Shown here one piece after another: positions 8,051 to 18,582 of a DNA stretch of 48,872 nt. Every line of letters starts with the position of its first letter. Position 1 is the stretch's first letter. The translations under genes and the position numbers were made by a program. The stretch is from Endozoicomonas arenosclerae (GTDB taxonomy: Bacteria; Pseudomonadota; Gammaproteobacteria; Pseudomonadales; Endozoicomonadaceae), in the NCBI RefSeq assembly GCF_001562015.1, contig NZ_LASA01000051.1, positions 143,512 to 192,383 of the forward strand. Direction: 5' to 3'. A model generated the notes under the pieces. It was not told the DNA's origin. It did no database searches and was given only the letters and a program-made list of their open reading frames with translations.

Positions 8051-8938
8051 ATGATGGTACAGCCTAGAAACCTGAAATACCGGGTCTGGACAGCCAGGAT
8101 CTTCATGATCCTGTTCCTCTGCCTGATCATGTTTCCCTTTCTGATGATCATCTCGGTATCGTTTCGTTCCGGTAATTTTGCCACCGGCGACCTGATACCT
8201 AGTAACCCCAGTCTGGAACACTGGTATCTTGCGTTTGGTATTCCCTGGGAAAATGCCGACGGTTCCATGACCCAGCCACCTTTTCCTGTTCTGTTGTGGC
8301 TTTGGAATTCCATCAAGGTGGCTTTTATTTCCACCGTTTTAATCCTGCTGCTGTCCACGACCGGCGCCTACGCCTTTGCCAGGCTGAGATTTCGTTTTAA
8401 GGAATCCATGCTGACAGCCATGATGATTCTGCAAATGTTCCCCGCCGTTCTGGCCCTGGTGGCTATCTATTCCCTGTTCGACCAGATTGGTAGCTATGTC
8501 CCCTGGTTGGGGCTGGACAGCCTGGGCTCGGTAACTGTCGCCTATCTGGGTGGTCTTGCACTGCATATCTGGCTGATCAAAGGCTATTTCGAAACGATCG
8601 ACCTGTCTCTGGAAGAAGCGGCCGCCATCGACGGTGCTACATCCTGGCAGGCATTCCGATATGTATTGCTGCCCCTTTCGACGCCCATACTGGCTGTTGT
8701 GTTCATCCTGGCATTTATCACCAGCATTGCCGAATACCCGGTAGCGTCTGTACTTCTGCAAAGTATGGATAACCTGACACTGGCGGTGGGCTCAAGACAA
8801 TACCTGAATCCACAGAACTATCTCTGGGGAGACTTTGCTGCGGCAGCTGTTCTATCGGGCCTGCCTATCTCCATTATTTTCCTGTTGTGCCAACGCTGGA
8901 TTGTCGGCGGTCTGACATCAGGTGGAGTGAAAGGGTAG
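8051..8938 (+). CDS. malG: Maltose ABC transporter permease MalG
   Basis: MalG is the second inner-membrane permease of the maltose importer, 295 residues (E. coli 296). It shows GNFATG near residue 40, [12 protein letters not shown], the EAA loop [21 protein letters not shown] that docks with Mal[25 protein letters not shown] and the C-terminal GGVKG tail that reaches into the translocation path in E. coli. Translation may start at the first ATG or the adjacent one at 8054. It follows malF after six bases and is almost certainly co-transcribed. Confidence 0.95.
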   Translation: MMVQPRNLKYRVWTARIFMILFLCLIMFPFLMIISVSFRSGNFATGDLIPSNPSLEHWYLAFGIPWENADGSMTQPPFPVLLWLWNSIKVAFISTVLILLLSTTGAYAFARLRFRFKESMLTAMMILQMFPAVLALVAIYSLFDQIGSYVPWLGLDSLGSVTVAYLGGLALHIWLIKGYFETIDLSLEEAAAIDGATSWQAFRYVLLPLSTPILAVVFILAFITSIAEYPVASVLLQSMDNLTLAVGSRQYLNPQNYLWGDFAAAAVLSGLPISIIFLLCQRWIVGGLTSGGVKG

Positions 8939-8952
8939 TCACATACCCAGCC

Positions 8953-8990
8953 GGAACCTGTCGAACAAAAGTTTAAGTTCTACAGGCTCC
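8953..8990 (+). repeat. malG-malK intercistronic inverted repeat
   Basis: Arms GGAACCTGT (8953-8961) and ACAGGCTCC (8982-8990) pair with one mismatch (a G-U in RNA) and a 20-base loop in the 107-base gap before malK. It might tune malK expression. Confidence 0.35.
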
Positions 8991-9045
8991 TAGAACCCGT
9001 TACGGCAAATGATCGCAAGACTGCGAATGAAAAACGGAAAACCCT

Positions 9046-10182
9046 ATGGCTGAAGTTAAGCTTGTCAATGTTTCCAAAAGCTACGACCAGGGAAAGACCT
9101 GGACACTGAAGAATATCAACCTGAACATTGCAGAGGGTGAGTTTATCGCTTTTATCGGTCCTTCTGGTTGCGGTAAATCGACTCTGCTTCGTATGGTCTG
9201 TGGTCTGGAGGACATCACGGAAGGTGAGCTGTCCATTGCCGGAGAGCTGATCAACGACTGGCCTCCCAATGAGCGCCGAGTGGGCATGGTGTTTCAGTCC
9301 TACGCTCTCTACCCGCACATGTCTGTTGCTGAAAACATGGCTTTTGGTCTCAAGCTGGCCAAAGCCGATAAATCTCTGATAAACAGCCGTGTTGAAGAAG
9401 CAGCCCGTATTCTCCAGCTGGAAGCATTACTGGAAAGAAAACCAAAAGCCATGTCAGGAGGCCAACGACAAAGGGTGGCTATTGGTCGCTCCATTGTACA
9501 GCAGCCAAGGGTTTTCCTGTTTGATGAGCCCCTTTCCAATCTGGATGTAGCGCTTCGGGTTCAGATGCGACAGGAAATAGCCAGACTGCACAATCGCCTG
9601 GAAACCACCTCTATCTATGTCACCCATGATCAGGTGGAGGCCATGACCCTGGCAGACCATATTGTGGTTCTCAGCCCTCTGGCTCTCGATGCTGAAAGTA
9701 ACCTGGAGCAAGTCGGTAAACCTCTGGAGCTTTACCACCATCCAGCAAACCTGTTTGTAGCCGGCTTTATCGGTTCTCCAAAAATGAATTTCTTTGATGG
9801 TTTTATTGAAGAAACCGGCAATAACGAAACCCGGGTCAAGCTAACAACAGGAGAAATTCTGACCGCCAATGTTGACAGCCAATCAGCCAACAAAGGCGAC
9901 AGAGTTGTACTGGGTATCCGACCTGAAGATGCACTGGCAGAAACAGATAACGGCAATGCCGTTGAAGGTAAAGTCGAAACACTTGAACGCCTTGGAGCCG
10001 AGTCCTACATCTACATGAGCCACGATACCATTCGTGAGAACTTTATTGTGCGGGTTGAAGACTCTCGTAAACGGGAAGTGAACAGCAAAATGAAGATTGA
10101 GCTCCCGATCCAGCTTTGTCACCTGTTCAACGCAGAAGGAAAAGCTTTTCATCGTACCCAGGCTCCAGCCTACGACTTATAA
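9046..10182 (+). CDS. malK: Maltose importer ATPase MalK
   Basis: MalK is the cytoplasmic ATPase of the maltose importer, 378 residues (E. coli 371). Walker A is GPSGCGKST (38-46), the Q-loop Gln is 84, the signature is MSGGQRQR (136-143, usual form LSGGQ), Walker B is VFLFDEP (156-162) and the H-loop His is 194. Residues from about 240 form the regulatory domain that in enterobacteria binds EIIA-Glc and MalT; FVAGFIGSPKMNF marks its start. In many bacteria MalK/MsmK ATPases serve several sugar importers, but its place between malG and malQ points to maltodextrin use. malQ begins 11 bases downstream. Confidence 0.95.
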   Translation: MAEVKLVNVSKSYDQGKTWTLKNINLNIAEGEFIAFIGPSGCGKSTLLRMVCGLEDITEGELSIAGELINDWPPNERRVGMVFQSYALYPHMSVAENMAFGLKLAKADKSLINSRVEEAARILQLEALLERKPKAMSGGQRQRVAIGRSIVQQPRVFLFDEPLSNLDVALRVQMRQEIARLHNRLETTSIYVTHDQVEAMTLADHIVVLSPLALDAESNLEQVGKPLELYHHPANLFVAGFIGSPKMNFFDGFIEETGNNETRVKLTTGEILTANVDSQSANKGDRVVLGIRPEDALAETDNGNAVEGKVETLERLGAESYIYMSHDTIRENFIVRVEDSRKREVNSKMKIELPIQLCHLFNAEGKAFHRTQAPAYDL

Positions 10183-10193
10183 GAGAAACCGTT

Positions 10194-12386
10194 ATGTCTG
10201 ATCCTAAACTGATTGAACTGTTGGCTGGGCACTGTGGCATATCAGGAGAGTACGATGACTGGGCCGGCAACCCTGTTAATGTTCCAACAGAATACAAATT
10301 ACCAATTCTCAGAGCCTTGGGGCTCGAAGTTGATTCAGATGAAGCCATTCAGCATGCTATAAACGACAACGAGCAGCAAAGGTGGCAACAGCTAATCTCA
10401 CCTGTTTATGTCTTTACCCGAGGACAGCCCTGCCTTATCAGTCTGCATGTGGATGAACGACAGATGGGCAACCTGTTCAAGGCTGAAATAACGCTGGAAA
10501 CAGGCAGTCAGCATCTTCTGACCTTGAACACTGGAGACATGACGGCAGAAACCAGCAGGACACTTGACGACACAACTTACCACCACCTGATGTTCAAACT
10601 GCCAGACGACTTGCCACTGGGCTACCACAAGCTCTCTCTGCAAAGTAACAATACGAGAGGTCAATCACTGATTATCATTGCTCCCGACACCTGCTATGAA
10701 CCCGAAAAACTGAACAAAGGGAACAGGATCTGGGGCAGTGCTATTCAGCTTTATACCCTGAGAACTGATCAGGACTGGGGCATGGGAGATTTCTCAAGCC
10801 TTCGGCTACTGGCCGCTCAACTGGCTGAACAGGGTGCAGATATTGTTGGCCTCAATCCGATTCATGCCCTCTACCCAGCCAACCCGCTTCACTGCAGCCC
10901 CTACAGTCCTTCCAGCAGAACATATATCAACCCCATGTACATTGATGTTATGGCTGTCGCTGATTTTGATGACTGTGAAGAAGCCAGGAAGCGTTTTGAG
11001 GATCCAGAGTTCAAGCAGCAGTTAAATCAGGCAAGAAAGGAAGAGTACGTTGATTACAGTCTGGTAGCCTGGTTGAAGTTTGGCTTTTTGAATACACTCT
11101 TTGAGCACTTCTATGAACAGCATATAACATCTGAAAGTCCTCGCGGCGTTGCCTTTCTTAACTTCTGCAAAAACAAGGGACCTGGTCTCGCAAGACATGC
11201 TCTCTATGAAACCATTTATGAGCACTACAAAGGCCTGGACATCAACAACTGGGGCTGGCCATGCTGGGAATCCCTGTTTCAGGACCCGGAGTCCAATGCG
11301 GTAAAAGAGTTTGCCAGTCATAACCAGAAGAGAATCCAGTACTATATGTATCTGCAATGGTTGGCTGAAGACCAGCTGGCCAAGGCTCAGGAGGCGGCTA
11401 TTGAAGCCGGCATGCTGGTCGGAATTTACCGAGACCTTGCCGTAGGTGTGGACAGTGGCAGCTCCGATGTCTGGAGCAACCGTTCACTCTATTGTCTTGA
11501 CGCAGGCGTGGGTGCACCTCCCGATGGTGTCGCCCCTCAGGGACAGAACTGGGGACTCCCTCCTTTTAACCCTCAGATACTCAGAGATCAGCAGTATCAG
11601 CCATTTATTGAAATGGTTCAGGCCAACATGAGTCATTGCGGGGCTCTGAGAATTGATCATGTGATGGGCTTGCTGAGACTCTGGTGGTGCCCAAAGGGAA
11701 AAACTGCAGACTTTGGTGCTTATGTTTATTACCCCCTGGATGATTTTCTGGGCATCATTAAACTGGAAAGCCACCGTCGTCAGTGCCTGGTCTTTGGTGA
11801 AGACCTGGGAACCGTTCCACCTGAAATTGAAGCAGCTTTGCCTCCTGCCCTTTTCTACTCAAACGAGGTTGCGTTATTTGAGTGTCTTGGTGATCATTTC
11901 ACCCCACCCGAAGAATACAAACCTATGGCCCTGACCTGTATCAGCAACCACGATATTCCCCCACTGAAAGCCTGGTGGAACTGTGTCGACCTTGATCTGC
12001 GTCTGCAGCTGGGCATCTATGATCACAACAGGGCACAACAAGAGAAAGATGCCAGACATCAGGAGAAGCTCGCCTTGCTCAAAACACTCACCAGCATTGG
12101 AGAACACCCTGAAGGCATGAACCCTGACGATATCTCAACCATGGGCTACTCAAGGGAACTCATGGAAAAGACTCACTACTACCTGGCAAAAACCGCTTCC
12201 AAAATCACCGTACTGCAACTGGAGGAAGTGTTACAGATTGAGTCTCCGGTGAATATTCCGGGTACCAGTGAAGAATATCCAAATTGGCGTCGGAAGCTGA
12301 CAGATACTTTGGAGAATATATTCAGTGACTCCGTTAACAAATCATTTTTTAACAATTTGGGCGTGATTCGAAGAGACGCTGTATAA
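10194..12386 (+). CDS. malQ: 4-alpha-glucanotransferase (amylomaltase)
   Basis: MalQ is a cytoplasmic GH77 enzyme that transfers glucan chains between maltodextrins and releases glucose. From the ATG at 10194 it has 730 residues (E. coli 694), with AAGAGA just upstream; an upstream in-frame ATG at 10116 lies inside malK and is unlikely. An N-terminal beta-rich extension (to about 170) precedes the catalytic barrel beginning near NRIWGSAIQLYTLR. Catalytic residues by family alignment are Asp488 (LRIDHVMG), Glu536 (FGEDLG) and Asp587 (SNHDIPP). The product glucose would be used by the glucokinase 3 kb downstream. Confidence 0.95.
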   Translation: MSDPKLIELLAGHCGISGEYDDWAGNPVNVPTEYKLPILRALGLEVDSDEAIQHAINDNEQQRWQQLISPVYVFTRGQPCLISLHVDERQMGNLFKAEITLETGSQHLLTLNTGDMTAETSRTLDDTTYHHLMFKLPDDLPLGYHKLSLQSNNTRGQSLIIIAPDTCYEPEKLNKGNRIWGSAIQLYTLRTDQDWGMGDFSSLRLLAAQLAEQGADIVGLNPIHALYPANPLHCSPYSPSSRTYINPMYIDVMAVADFDDCEEARKRFEDPEFKQQLNQARKEEYVDYSLVAWLKFGFLNTLFEHFYEQHITSESPRGVAFLNFCKNKGPGLARHALYETIYEHYKGLDINNWGWPCWESLFQDPESNAVKEFASHNQKRIQYYMYLQWLAEDQLAKAQEAAIEAGMLVGIYRDLAVGVDSGSSDVWSNRSLYCLDAGVGAPPDGVAPQGQNWGLPPFNPQILRDQQYQPFIEMVQANMSHCGALRIDHVMGLLRLWWCPKGKTADFGAYVYYPLDDFLGIIKLESHRRQCLVFGEDLGTVPPEIEAALPPALFYSNEVALFECLGDHFTPPEEYKPMALTCISNHDIPPLKAWWNCVDLDLRLQLGIYDHNRAQQEKDARHQEKLALLKTLTSIGEHPEGMNPDDISTMGYSRELMEKTHYYLAKTASKITVLQLEEVLQIESPVNIPGTSEEYPNWRRKLTDTLENIFSDSVNKSFFNNLGVIRRDAV

Positions 12387-12408
12387 AGAGCTCTCTCGTC
12401 TTTGGTTG

Positions 12409-12449
12409 AGATGCATTGAACCCGGTAAAAAATTGGATTCAATGCATCT
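12409..12449. terminator. Stem-loop between convergent malQ and malM-like gene 2
   Basis: Perfect 12-bp arms AGATGCATTGAA (12409-12420) and TTCAATGCATCT (12438-12449) with a 17-base loop lie between two convergent genes. No T-run is present on either strand, so it may act as a bidirectional boundary without classical intrinsic termination. Confidence 0.5.
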
Positions 12450-12457
12450 ATCCATGT

Positions 12458-13612
12458 TTACTTATTAAACAACTGATCCACTTCTTCCTGAACGCCTTTT
12501 ATCTGATCCACAGCTTGCAATGCTGCAGCGCCCTGACCAGCCTTCAATTGATCCGCTACTTGCATTTGATAGTGATACAACACTTTGCCAGCATAGCCAT
12601 CTTTACCGTCCGGTGCTTTGGGCATATCGAGCTTTTCTACTGGCTTACCGTATTGACTGACAAAGTAGCCTTCCGTTGCTCGAACAATATTTCTCAGCTC
12701 AGATCTTGCATCCAGAGCTTGTGAAATACTCCCTGATTTCAGCCCTGAGTTAACGGCATTGACATAGTGTTGCCGAACCTCTTTGGAAAAACTGTCTTCA
12801 ACAGCTGTGGGCAACCCTTTTGGCAAAGCTACTGCAGAAGCCGCTACAGGCATAGGAACAACTTCCGACGTGTAAACGTCAGAACTTTTGATAGTGATGC
12901 CAAGATGACCCTGGTTTCCATGTAAGGCAACCGGATCTGGTACAGGCGGGGCCACAACACCGTAGGCTTTGGCATACTCCTTAGCTTCATTGACCAAGGT
13001 TGTTGTTTCCTGCCTCGATTTATCAGTGGTGTAGATCAACATACAGGTTGCTCGATCAGCAGAATGGATTCGATTGTCGATTACGAAACGCGCTTCAACA
13101 CCTTCCCCGGTAGTGAAACCTGGCTTTCGATATTTGACCTGGCTTGCCGGAACACGACCCACAATACTGCCTTTTCTATCCAGAAGGACCACTTCCGGAT
13201 AAAACAGCTCTTCTTTATTACCTGCTTTGACAACGTAGCTGTCAATTATGACTTTATGGACACCTGTCTCCGGTATTTTGAAAGCCAGAAATGGAGTTTC
13301 TCCCGAAGGCTGCTTTAAGCGTGAAGTAAACTCATTCACTACAACTCTGGCTCTGTCTTTCCCTGCGGGAAACTTAAGTGGCTGACACTTAATTGCCGCC
13401 ATTGAATCATAGAGTTTGCCTTCACTTTCCGTCTGTTCCGGCCTTTCATCCTGAAATGTGTCAGGCAAATTTAAATAAGAGCAACCTGACAGATACAGAC
13501 AAGGCAACAAAAAGCCAATTCGCTTGAAAGAAGATCTCGTTATGGAAGGAATAAAAGCAGCCATTCCGTTATACGATCCGTTTAACCTCCAGAACCTCTC
13601 CCATCTATTCAT
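12458..13612 (-). CDS. MalM-like periplasmic lipoprotein (copy 2)
   Basis: This protein is the second MalM-family member flanking the mal operon. From the ATG at 13612 it has 384 residues; that start is favoured over 13639 because AAAGGTG lies eight bases upstream. The N-terminus is unusually long before the lipobox LSGC (Cys44), so a later start (ATG at 13564) is possible. The core is closer to E. coli MalM than copy 1: EVVLLDRKGSIV, CMLIYTTDKSRQETT, AYGVVAPPVPDPVALH and GHLGITIK. The last 100 residues are helical. It is divergent from lamB, and E. coli malM lies directly after lamB, so the association is preserved. Confidence 0.8.
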   Translation of the reverse strand: MNRWERFWRLNGSYNGMAAFIPSITRSSFKRIGFLLPCLYLSGCSYLNLPDTFQDERPEQTESEGKLYDSMAAIKCQPLKFPAGKDRARVVVNEFTSRLKQPSGETPFLAFKIPETGVHKVIIDSYVVKAGNKEELFYPEVVLLDRKGSIVGRVPASQVKYRKPGFTTGEGVEARFVIDNRIHSADRATCMLIYTTDKSRQETTTLVNEAKEYAKAYGVVAPPVPDPVALHGNQGHLGITIKSSDVYTSEVVPMPVAASAVALPKGLPTAVEDSFSKEVRQHYVNAVNSGLKSGSISQALDARSELRNIVRATEGYFVSQYGKPVEKLDMPKAPDGKDGYAGKVLYHYQMQVADQLKAGQGAAALQAVDQIKGVQEEVDQLFNK

Positions 13613-15415
<1,803 letters not shown>

Positions 15416-15441
15416 TAGTAATATTACAGGTTAATAACTTT

Positions 15442-15469
15442 AAGGGCGGTTCTTATACCGCCCTTTCTC
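15442..15469 (+). terminator. Intrinsic terminator of lamB
   Basis: A 9-bp stem AAGGGCGGT/ACCGCCCTT (15442-15450 and 15457-15465) with loop TCTTAT, followed by a short T-rich tail, 27 bases after the lamB stop. Confidence 0.8.
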
Positions 15470-15532
15470 ACGACTGATTATTTTTTAAACAATTTCTCGG
15501 AGTTTTTGGTTTTCCTGAAGCCTGAGCAGTCG

Positions 15533-15570
15533 CCCAAAGGTTAATCCCAGACTTATCCACAACCTTTGGG
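15533..15570 (-). repeat. Stem-loop downstream of glk
   Basis: Perfect 10-bp arms CCCAAAGGTT (15533-15542) and AACCTTTGGG (15561-15570) with an 18-base loop lie just past the glk stop on its strand. No T-run; possibly a transcript end or stabiliser. Confidence 0.45.
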
Positions 15571-15594
15571 GATACTTTTAAAAGACACCTGACT

Positions 15595-16566
15595 TCAGTA
15601 ATTGCCTGAACAATTCAGATATGCTGCAGCGCCTGTTAAGCCCGGATGCTCAGACAGAATCAGTGAGGTAGGTATACCTGACATATAATCTTTCATCTTA
15701 TCCCTTCTCTCAAAAGCTTTTCTGAAAGTCCCTTTTGCAAACAGCTTTTTGACGCGTGGGATGATACCGCCAGCGATATAGACACCGCCTCTTGCACCAA
15801 GAGTCAGTGCTGCATTACCCGCCGTATTGCCCAGTATCTCAAAGAAATGATCCAGCACTTCATAGGCCAGAGAATCATGTTCCTCCAATGCCTGGCCTGT
15901 AATATCTGCCGCCTGAAGTCTATCCATCCGACCATCCAGACTGGAGTGGGCTTCATAAAGTAATTCCAACCCTGAGCCTGAAAGGATTCGCTCAACGCCT
16001 AACAAACCTCCCACCTCTTTTCTCATGAATCGCCAGACGCTGATATCTCTTTCAGAAGTAGGAGCAAAATCGACATTGCCACCTTCGCCAGGTAAAGCTT
16101 TCCAGCCCATAGGGGTTTCAATTAATCCACAAACCCCCAGGCCGGTACCCGGACCAATGACCAGCTTGACGGCATCGGGATCCATCTCAAGCTCTGGTCC
16201 AATAGACAGAAGCTCTTCACTGGGCAGATGGGGAACAGCCAGAGCCTGAGCAGCAAAATCGTTGATCAGCTCCATCACTTCCAGATTGAAGTCTTCCTTG
16301 AACTGTTTCTGATCAATCTTCCAGTGACTGTTGGTAAATCGTACTTTGCCATCCAGAACCGGACCGGCAACCGCCAGACAAGCCCTGGCAATAGTTTCCA
16401 CGCCCTGACTCTTCAGATAGACCCGAACGGCCTCTTCAAGGTCGGGGTAATCAATACTCGACATTCTCTGAATGCCTTCCAGTTTCAGGCTGTCAGGATT
16501 TACCAGGGCAAAGCGGGCATTGGTACCACCAATATCACCCACCAGAGATCGCAATGCTGTAGTCAT
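15595..16566 (-). CDS. glk: Glucokinase
   Basis: Glk phosphorylates cytoplasmic glucose to glucose-6-phosphate with ATP. From the ATG at 16566 it has 323 residues (E. coli 321); this start is chosen because the family begins a few residues before the phosphate loop, here LVGDIGGTNARFAL. Other family motifs are LAVAGPV, NDFAAQAL with the catalytic Asp, IGPGTGLGV, the LPGEGG block and GGVYIAGGI. It belongs to the bacterial Glk family, not the ROK family (the CXCGXXGC zinc motif is absent). Its position beside malQ and lamB fits use of glucose released from maltodextrins. Confidence 0.93.
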   Translation of the reverse strand: MTTALRSLVGDIGGTNARFALVNPDSLKLEGIQRMSSIDYPDLEEAVRVYLKSQGVETIARACLAVAGPVLDGKVRFTNSHWKIDQKQFKEDFNLEVMELINDFAAQALAVPHLPSEELLSIGPELEMDPDAVKLVIGPGTGLGVCGLIETPMGWKALPGEGGNVDFAPTSERDISVWRFMRKEVGGLLGVERILSGSGLELLYEAHSSLDGRMDRLQAADITGQALEEHDSLAYEVLDHFFEILGNTAGNAALTLGARGGVYIAGGIIPRVKKLFAKGTFRKAFERRDKMKDYMSGIPTSLILSEHPGLTGAAAYLNCSGNY

Positions 16567-16721
16567 CAGAAACACCCAAGCTATGAGGAAACCAACAGGT
16601 TTCATGACAAGTGCGGATGTCAGTATTATAATCCCGCGCCCAGCATCCTGACCTGGAAATAGCTATTCTGTTCCAGGCCGTCAGAGAACGTTTTTTACAA
16701 TAGAGCATCCGGACACCCTCT

Positions 16722-17531
16722 ATGACAGTTGCTTCAGAAAACTTAGCCAATGGCTATGATGCCCGATTTGGAGGAAGCCGCAGGCTCTATGGCAGCGATG
16801 CGGTCGATAAACTGAAACAATCCCATGTCTGTGTCATTGGTATCGGTGGAGTAGGTTCCTGGGCTGCTGAGGCTCTGGCGAGAACCGGTGTTGGAACCAT
16901 CACCCTGATTGACCTGGATGATGTCTGTGTCACCAACATCAACCGTCAGCTACACGCCACAACCGAGACTATTGGTCAATCCAAATGTGAAGTTATGGCA
17001 AGCCGAATTCGGGCTATTAACCCTGAATGTCAGTGCAACGTCATTGAAGATTTTATTACGACAGACAACCTTTCAGAGCTGATCAATCAGGACTTTGATT
17101 ATGTGCTGGATGCTATCGACAGTTTCAGGGTCAAGGCAGCCCTGATCAATCACTGTAAAAGAAACAAGATTCCAATCATCACAACGGGTGGTGCCGGTGG
17201 TCAGATGGATCCCACCCAGATCCAAATCACTGACCTCACCAAAACCTGGCACGATCCCCTGGCACGCAAAGTCAGAAGTCACTTACGCGACTTCCATGGC
17301 TTCACAAAAAACAGTAAACGGAAGTTTGGGGTAGACTGTGTATTCTCGTCAGAACAGGCCGTTTATCCACAACCTGACGGAACCGTTTGCCAACAGAAAC
17401 CCTCCGACCTGGGTTCAACCAAAATGGATTGTGCCAGCGGTTTTGGAGCTGCTACGGTGGTGACTGCAACCTTTGGCTTTGTTGCGGTCTCACGTATCAT
17501 TAAAAAACTTACAGAAAAGAAAGCACAGTAA
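16722..17531 (+). CDS. tcdA: tRNA threonylcarbamoyladenosine dehydratase (CsdL)
   Basis: TcdA is an E1/ThiF-like ATP-dependent enzyme that cyclises t6A37 of tRNA to ct6A; 269 residues, close to E. coli. The nucleotide-binding motif is VIGIGGVGSWAAEALAR (about 38-54), followed by ITLIDLDDVCVTNINRQ, the DAIDSFRVKAAL block and late Cys residues (VDCVFS, MDCASGFGA). In E. coli tcdA lies in the csdA-csdE-csdL operon and receives help from the CsdA-CsdE sulfur relay. Here a fused CsdA-CsdE protein is encoded one gene away, convergently. The gene is divergent from glk; no strong ribosome binding site is seen. Confidence 0.93.
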   Translation: MTVASENLANGYDARFGGSRRLYGSDAVDKLKQSHVCVIGIGGVGSWAAEALARTGVGTITLIDLDDVCVTNINRQLHATTETIGQSKCEVMASRIRAINPECQCNVIEDFITTDNLSELINQDFDYVLDAIDSFRVKAALINHCKRNKIPIITTGGAGGQMDPTQIQITDLTKTWHDPLARKVRSHLRDFHGFTKNSKRKFGVDCVFSSEQAVYPQPDGTVCQQKPSDLGSTKMDCASGFGAATVVTATFGFVAVSRIIKKLTEKKAQ

Positions 17532-17537
17532 AGTCAG

Positions 17538-17559
17538 TCTGTTCAAACAGATCCTTTTT
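17538..17559 (+). terminator. Weak intrinsic terminator after tcdA
   Basis: A 5-bp stem TCTGT/ACAGA with loop TCAA, followed by TCCTTTTT, starts seven bases after the tcdA stop. Its short stem makes it leaky at best. Confidence 0.4.
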
Positions 17560-17646
17560 ACTCTATCTCCAGATATTGGGGTTCATTTACTTTCGCCCTA
17601 TCGTCTGGAGATTATTAATAACAAAGCACTGAAAAATAATCACGTC

Positions 17647-18582
17647 ATGCTGTTAACTACGATTACACGACTGTTCCCCTTGTGGGCTGTCCTCTTTTCA
17701 GCTCTTGCCTATTCCTTCCCTGGTGGATTTGACCATTTGGGTTATCTGATTGCTCCCGGCCTCAGCCTGATCATGTTGTTTATGGGCCTGACACTGTCCT
17801 GGGAAGATTTTGCTCAAATTCGTAACCGCCTCCCTGCCTTAACAGCAGGCGTTTTTCTCCAATTTGGCATTATGCCCTTTGCAGGATTACTGATTGCTCA
17901 GCTTCTTGAACTTCCGGTAGACCTTACGGTCGGTATGATTCTGGCGGGCAGTGTAGCGGGTGGAACAGCTTCCAATGTTCTCTGTTATCTGGCAAAAGGC
18001 GATGTAGCGCTTTCTATATCCATGACTGCTGCATCAACATTGATTGGCGCTTTTGCCACACCTTTTTTGATCAGCTTTCTGGCTCACCAATATATTGAAG
18101 TAGACCCTTGGGATCTGATGTGGGGACTGGCCAAGATCGTGCTTTTCCCGGTAGCACTGGGTGTATTGATCAATCATTTCTGCCATGGATTTGTGAAGAA
18201 GTTGAATCCCGTATTCCCACTTTGCTCCATGGCCACCATTATCCTGGTGATCGCAGTGGTTGTGGCTTCCAATGCTCAGGCACTCCCGGAAATTGGACTC
18301 ATCACCATTCTGGCTGTAGCGCTGCATAACTGCACAGGTCTAAGCCTGGGGTATCTAGTTGCTCACTTGCTGGGCTTTGACAAGAAAACCTGCAAAACAG
18401 TAGCTATTGAAGTAGGTATGCAGAACTCTGGCCTGGCTGTGGTATTAGCCACCAAGTTTTTCACCCCTGGCGCAGCTCTGCCAGCTACCTTCTTCAGTAT
18501 CTGGCACAACATTACCGGCTCTGCTCTTGCTACCTGGTGGGCAAGGAATGCTTCTACCCAAACCGGTGAGCAAGAGACCTGA
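17647..18582 (+). CDS. Bile acid:sodium symporter (BASS) family transporter
   Basis: This 311-residue membrane protein has nine to ten hydrophobic segments and fits the SBF/BASS family of sodium-coupled organic-anion carriers. Family features include GLSLIMLFMGLTLSWEDF near the start, the AGSVAGGTASNVLCYLAKGDVALS crossover region (first SBF repeat), and TVAIEVGMQNSGLAVVLA with the second crossover motif. Substrates of bacterial members include pantoate, pyruvate and bile acids; none can be assigned here. The ATG at 17647 is chosen because upstream in-frame sequence lies within tcdA and lacks similarity to the family. Its 3' end overlaps the convergent csdA-csdE gene by 29 bases. Confidence 0.85.
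   Translation: MLLTTITRLFPLWAVLFSALAYSFPGGFDHLGYLIAPGLSLIMLFMGLTLSWEDFAQIRNRLPALTAGVFLQFGIMPFAGLLIAQLLELPVDLTVGMILAGSVAGGTASNVLCYLAKGDVALSISMTAASTLIGAFATPFLISFLAHQYIEVDPWDLMWGLAKIVLFPVALGVLINHFCHGFVKKLNPVFPLCSMATIILVIAVVVASNAQALPEIGLITILAVALHNCTGLSLGYLVAHLLGFDKKTCKTVAIEVGMQNSGLAVVLATKFFTPGAALPATFFSIWHNITGSALATWWARNASTQTGEQET

Noticed and set aside
17473-17646. Longer start for the BASS transporter, overlapping tcdA
   Set aside because: The extra 58 residues are basic and antisense-like to family expectations, and a terminator-like hairpin lies inside this stretch.
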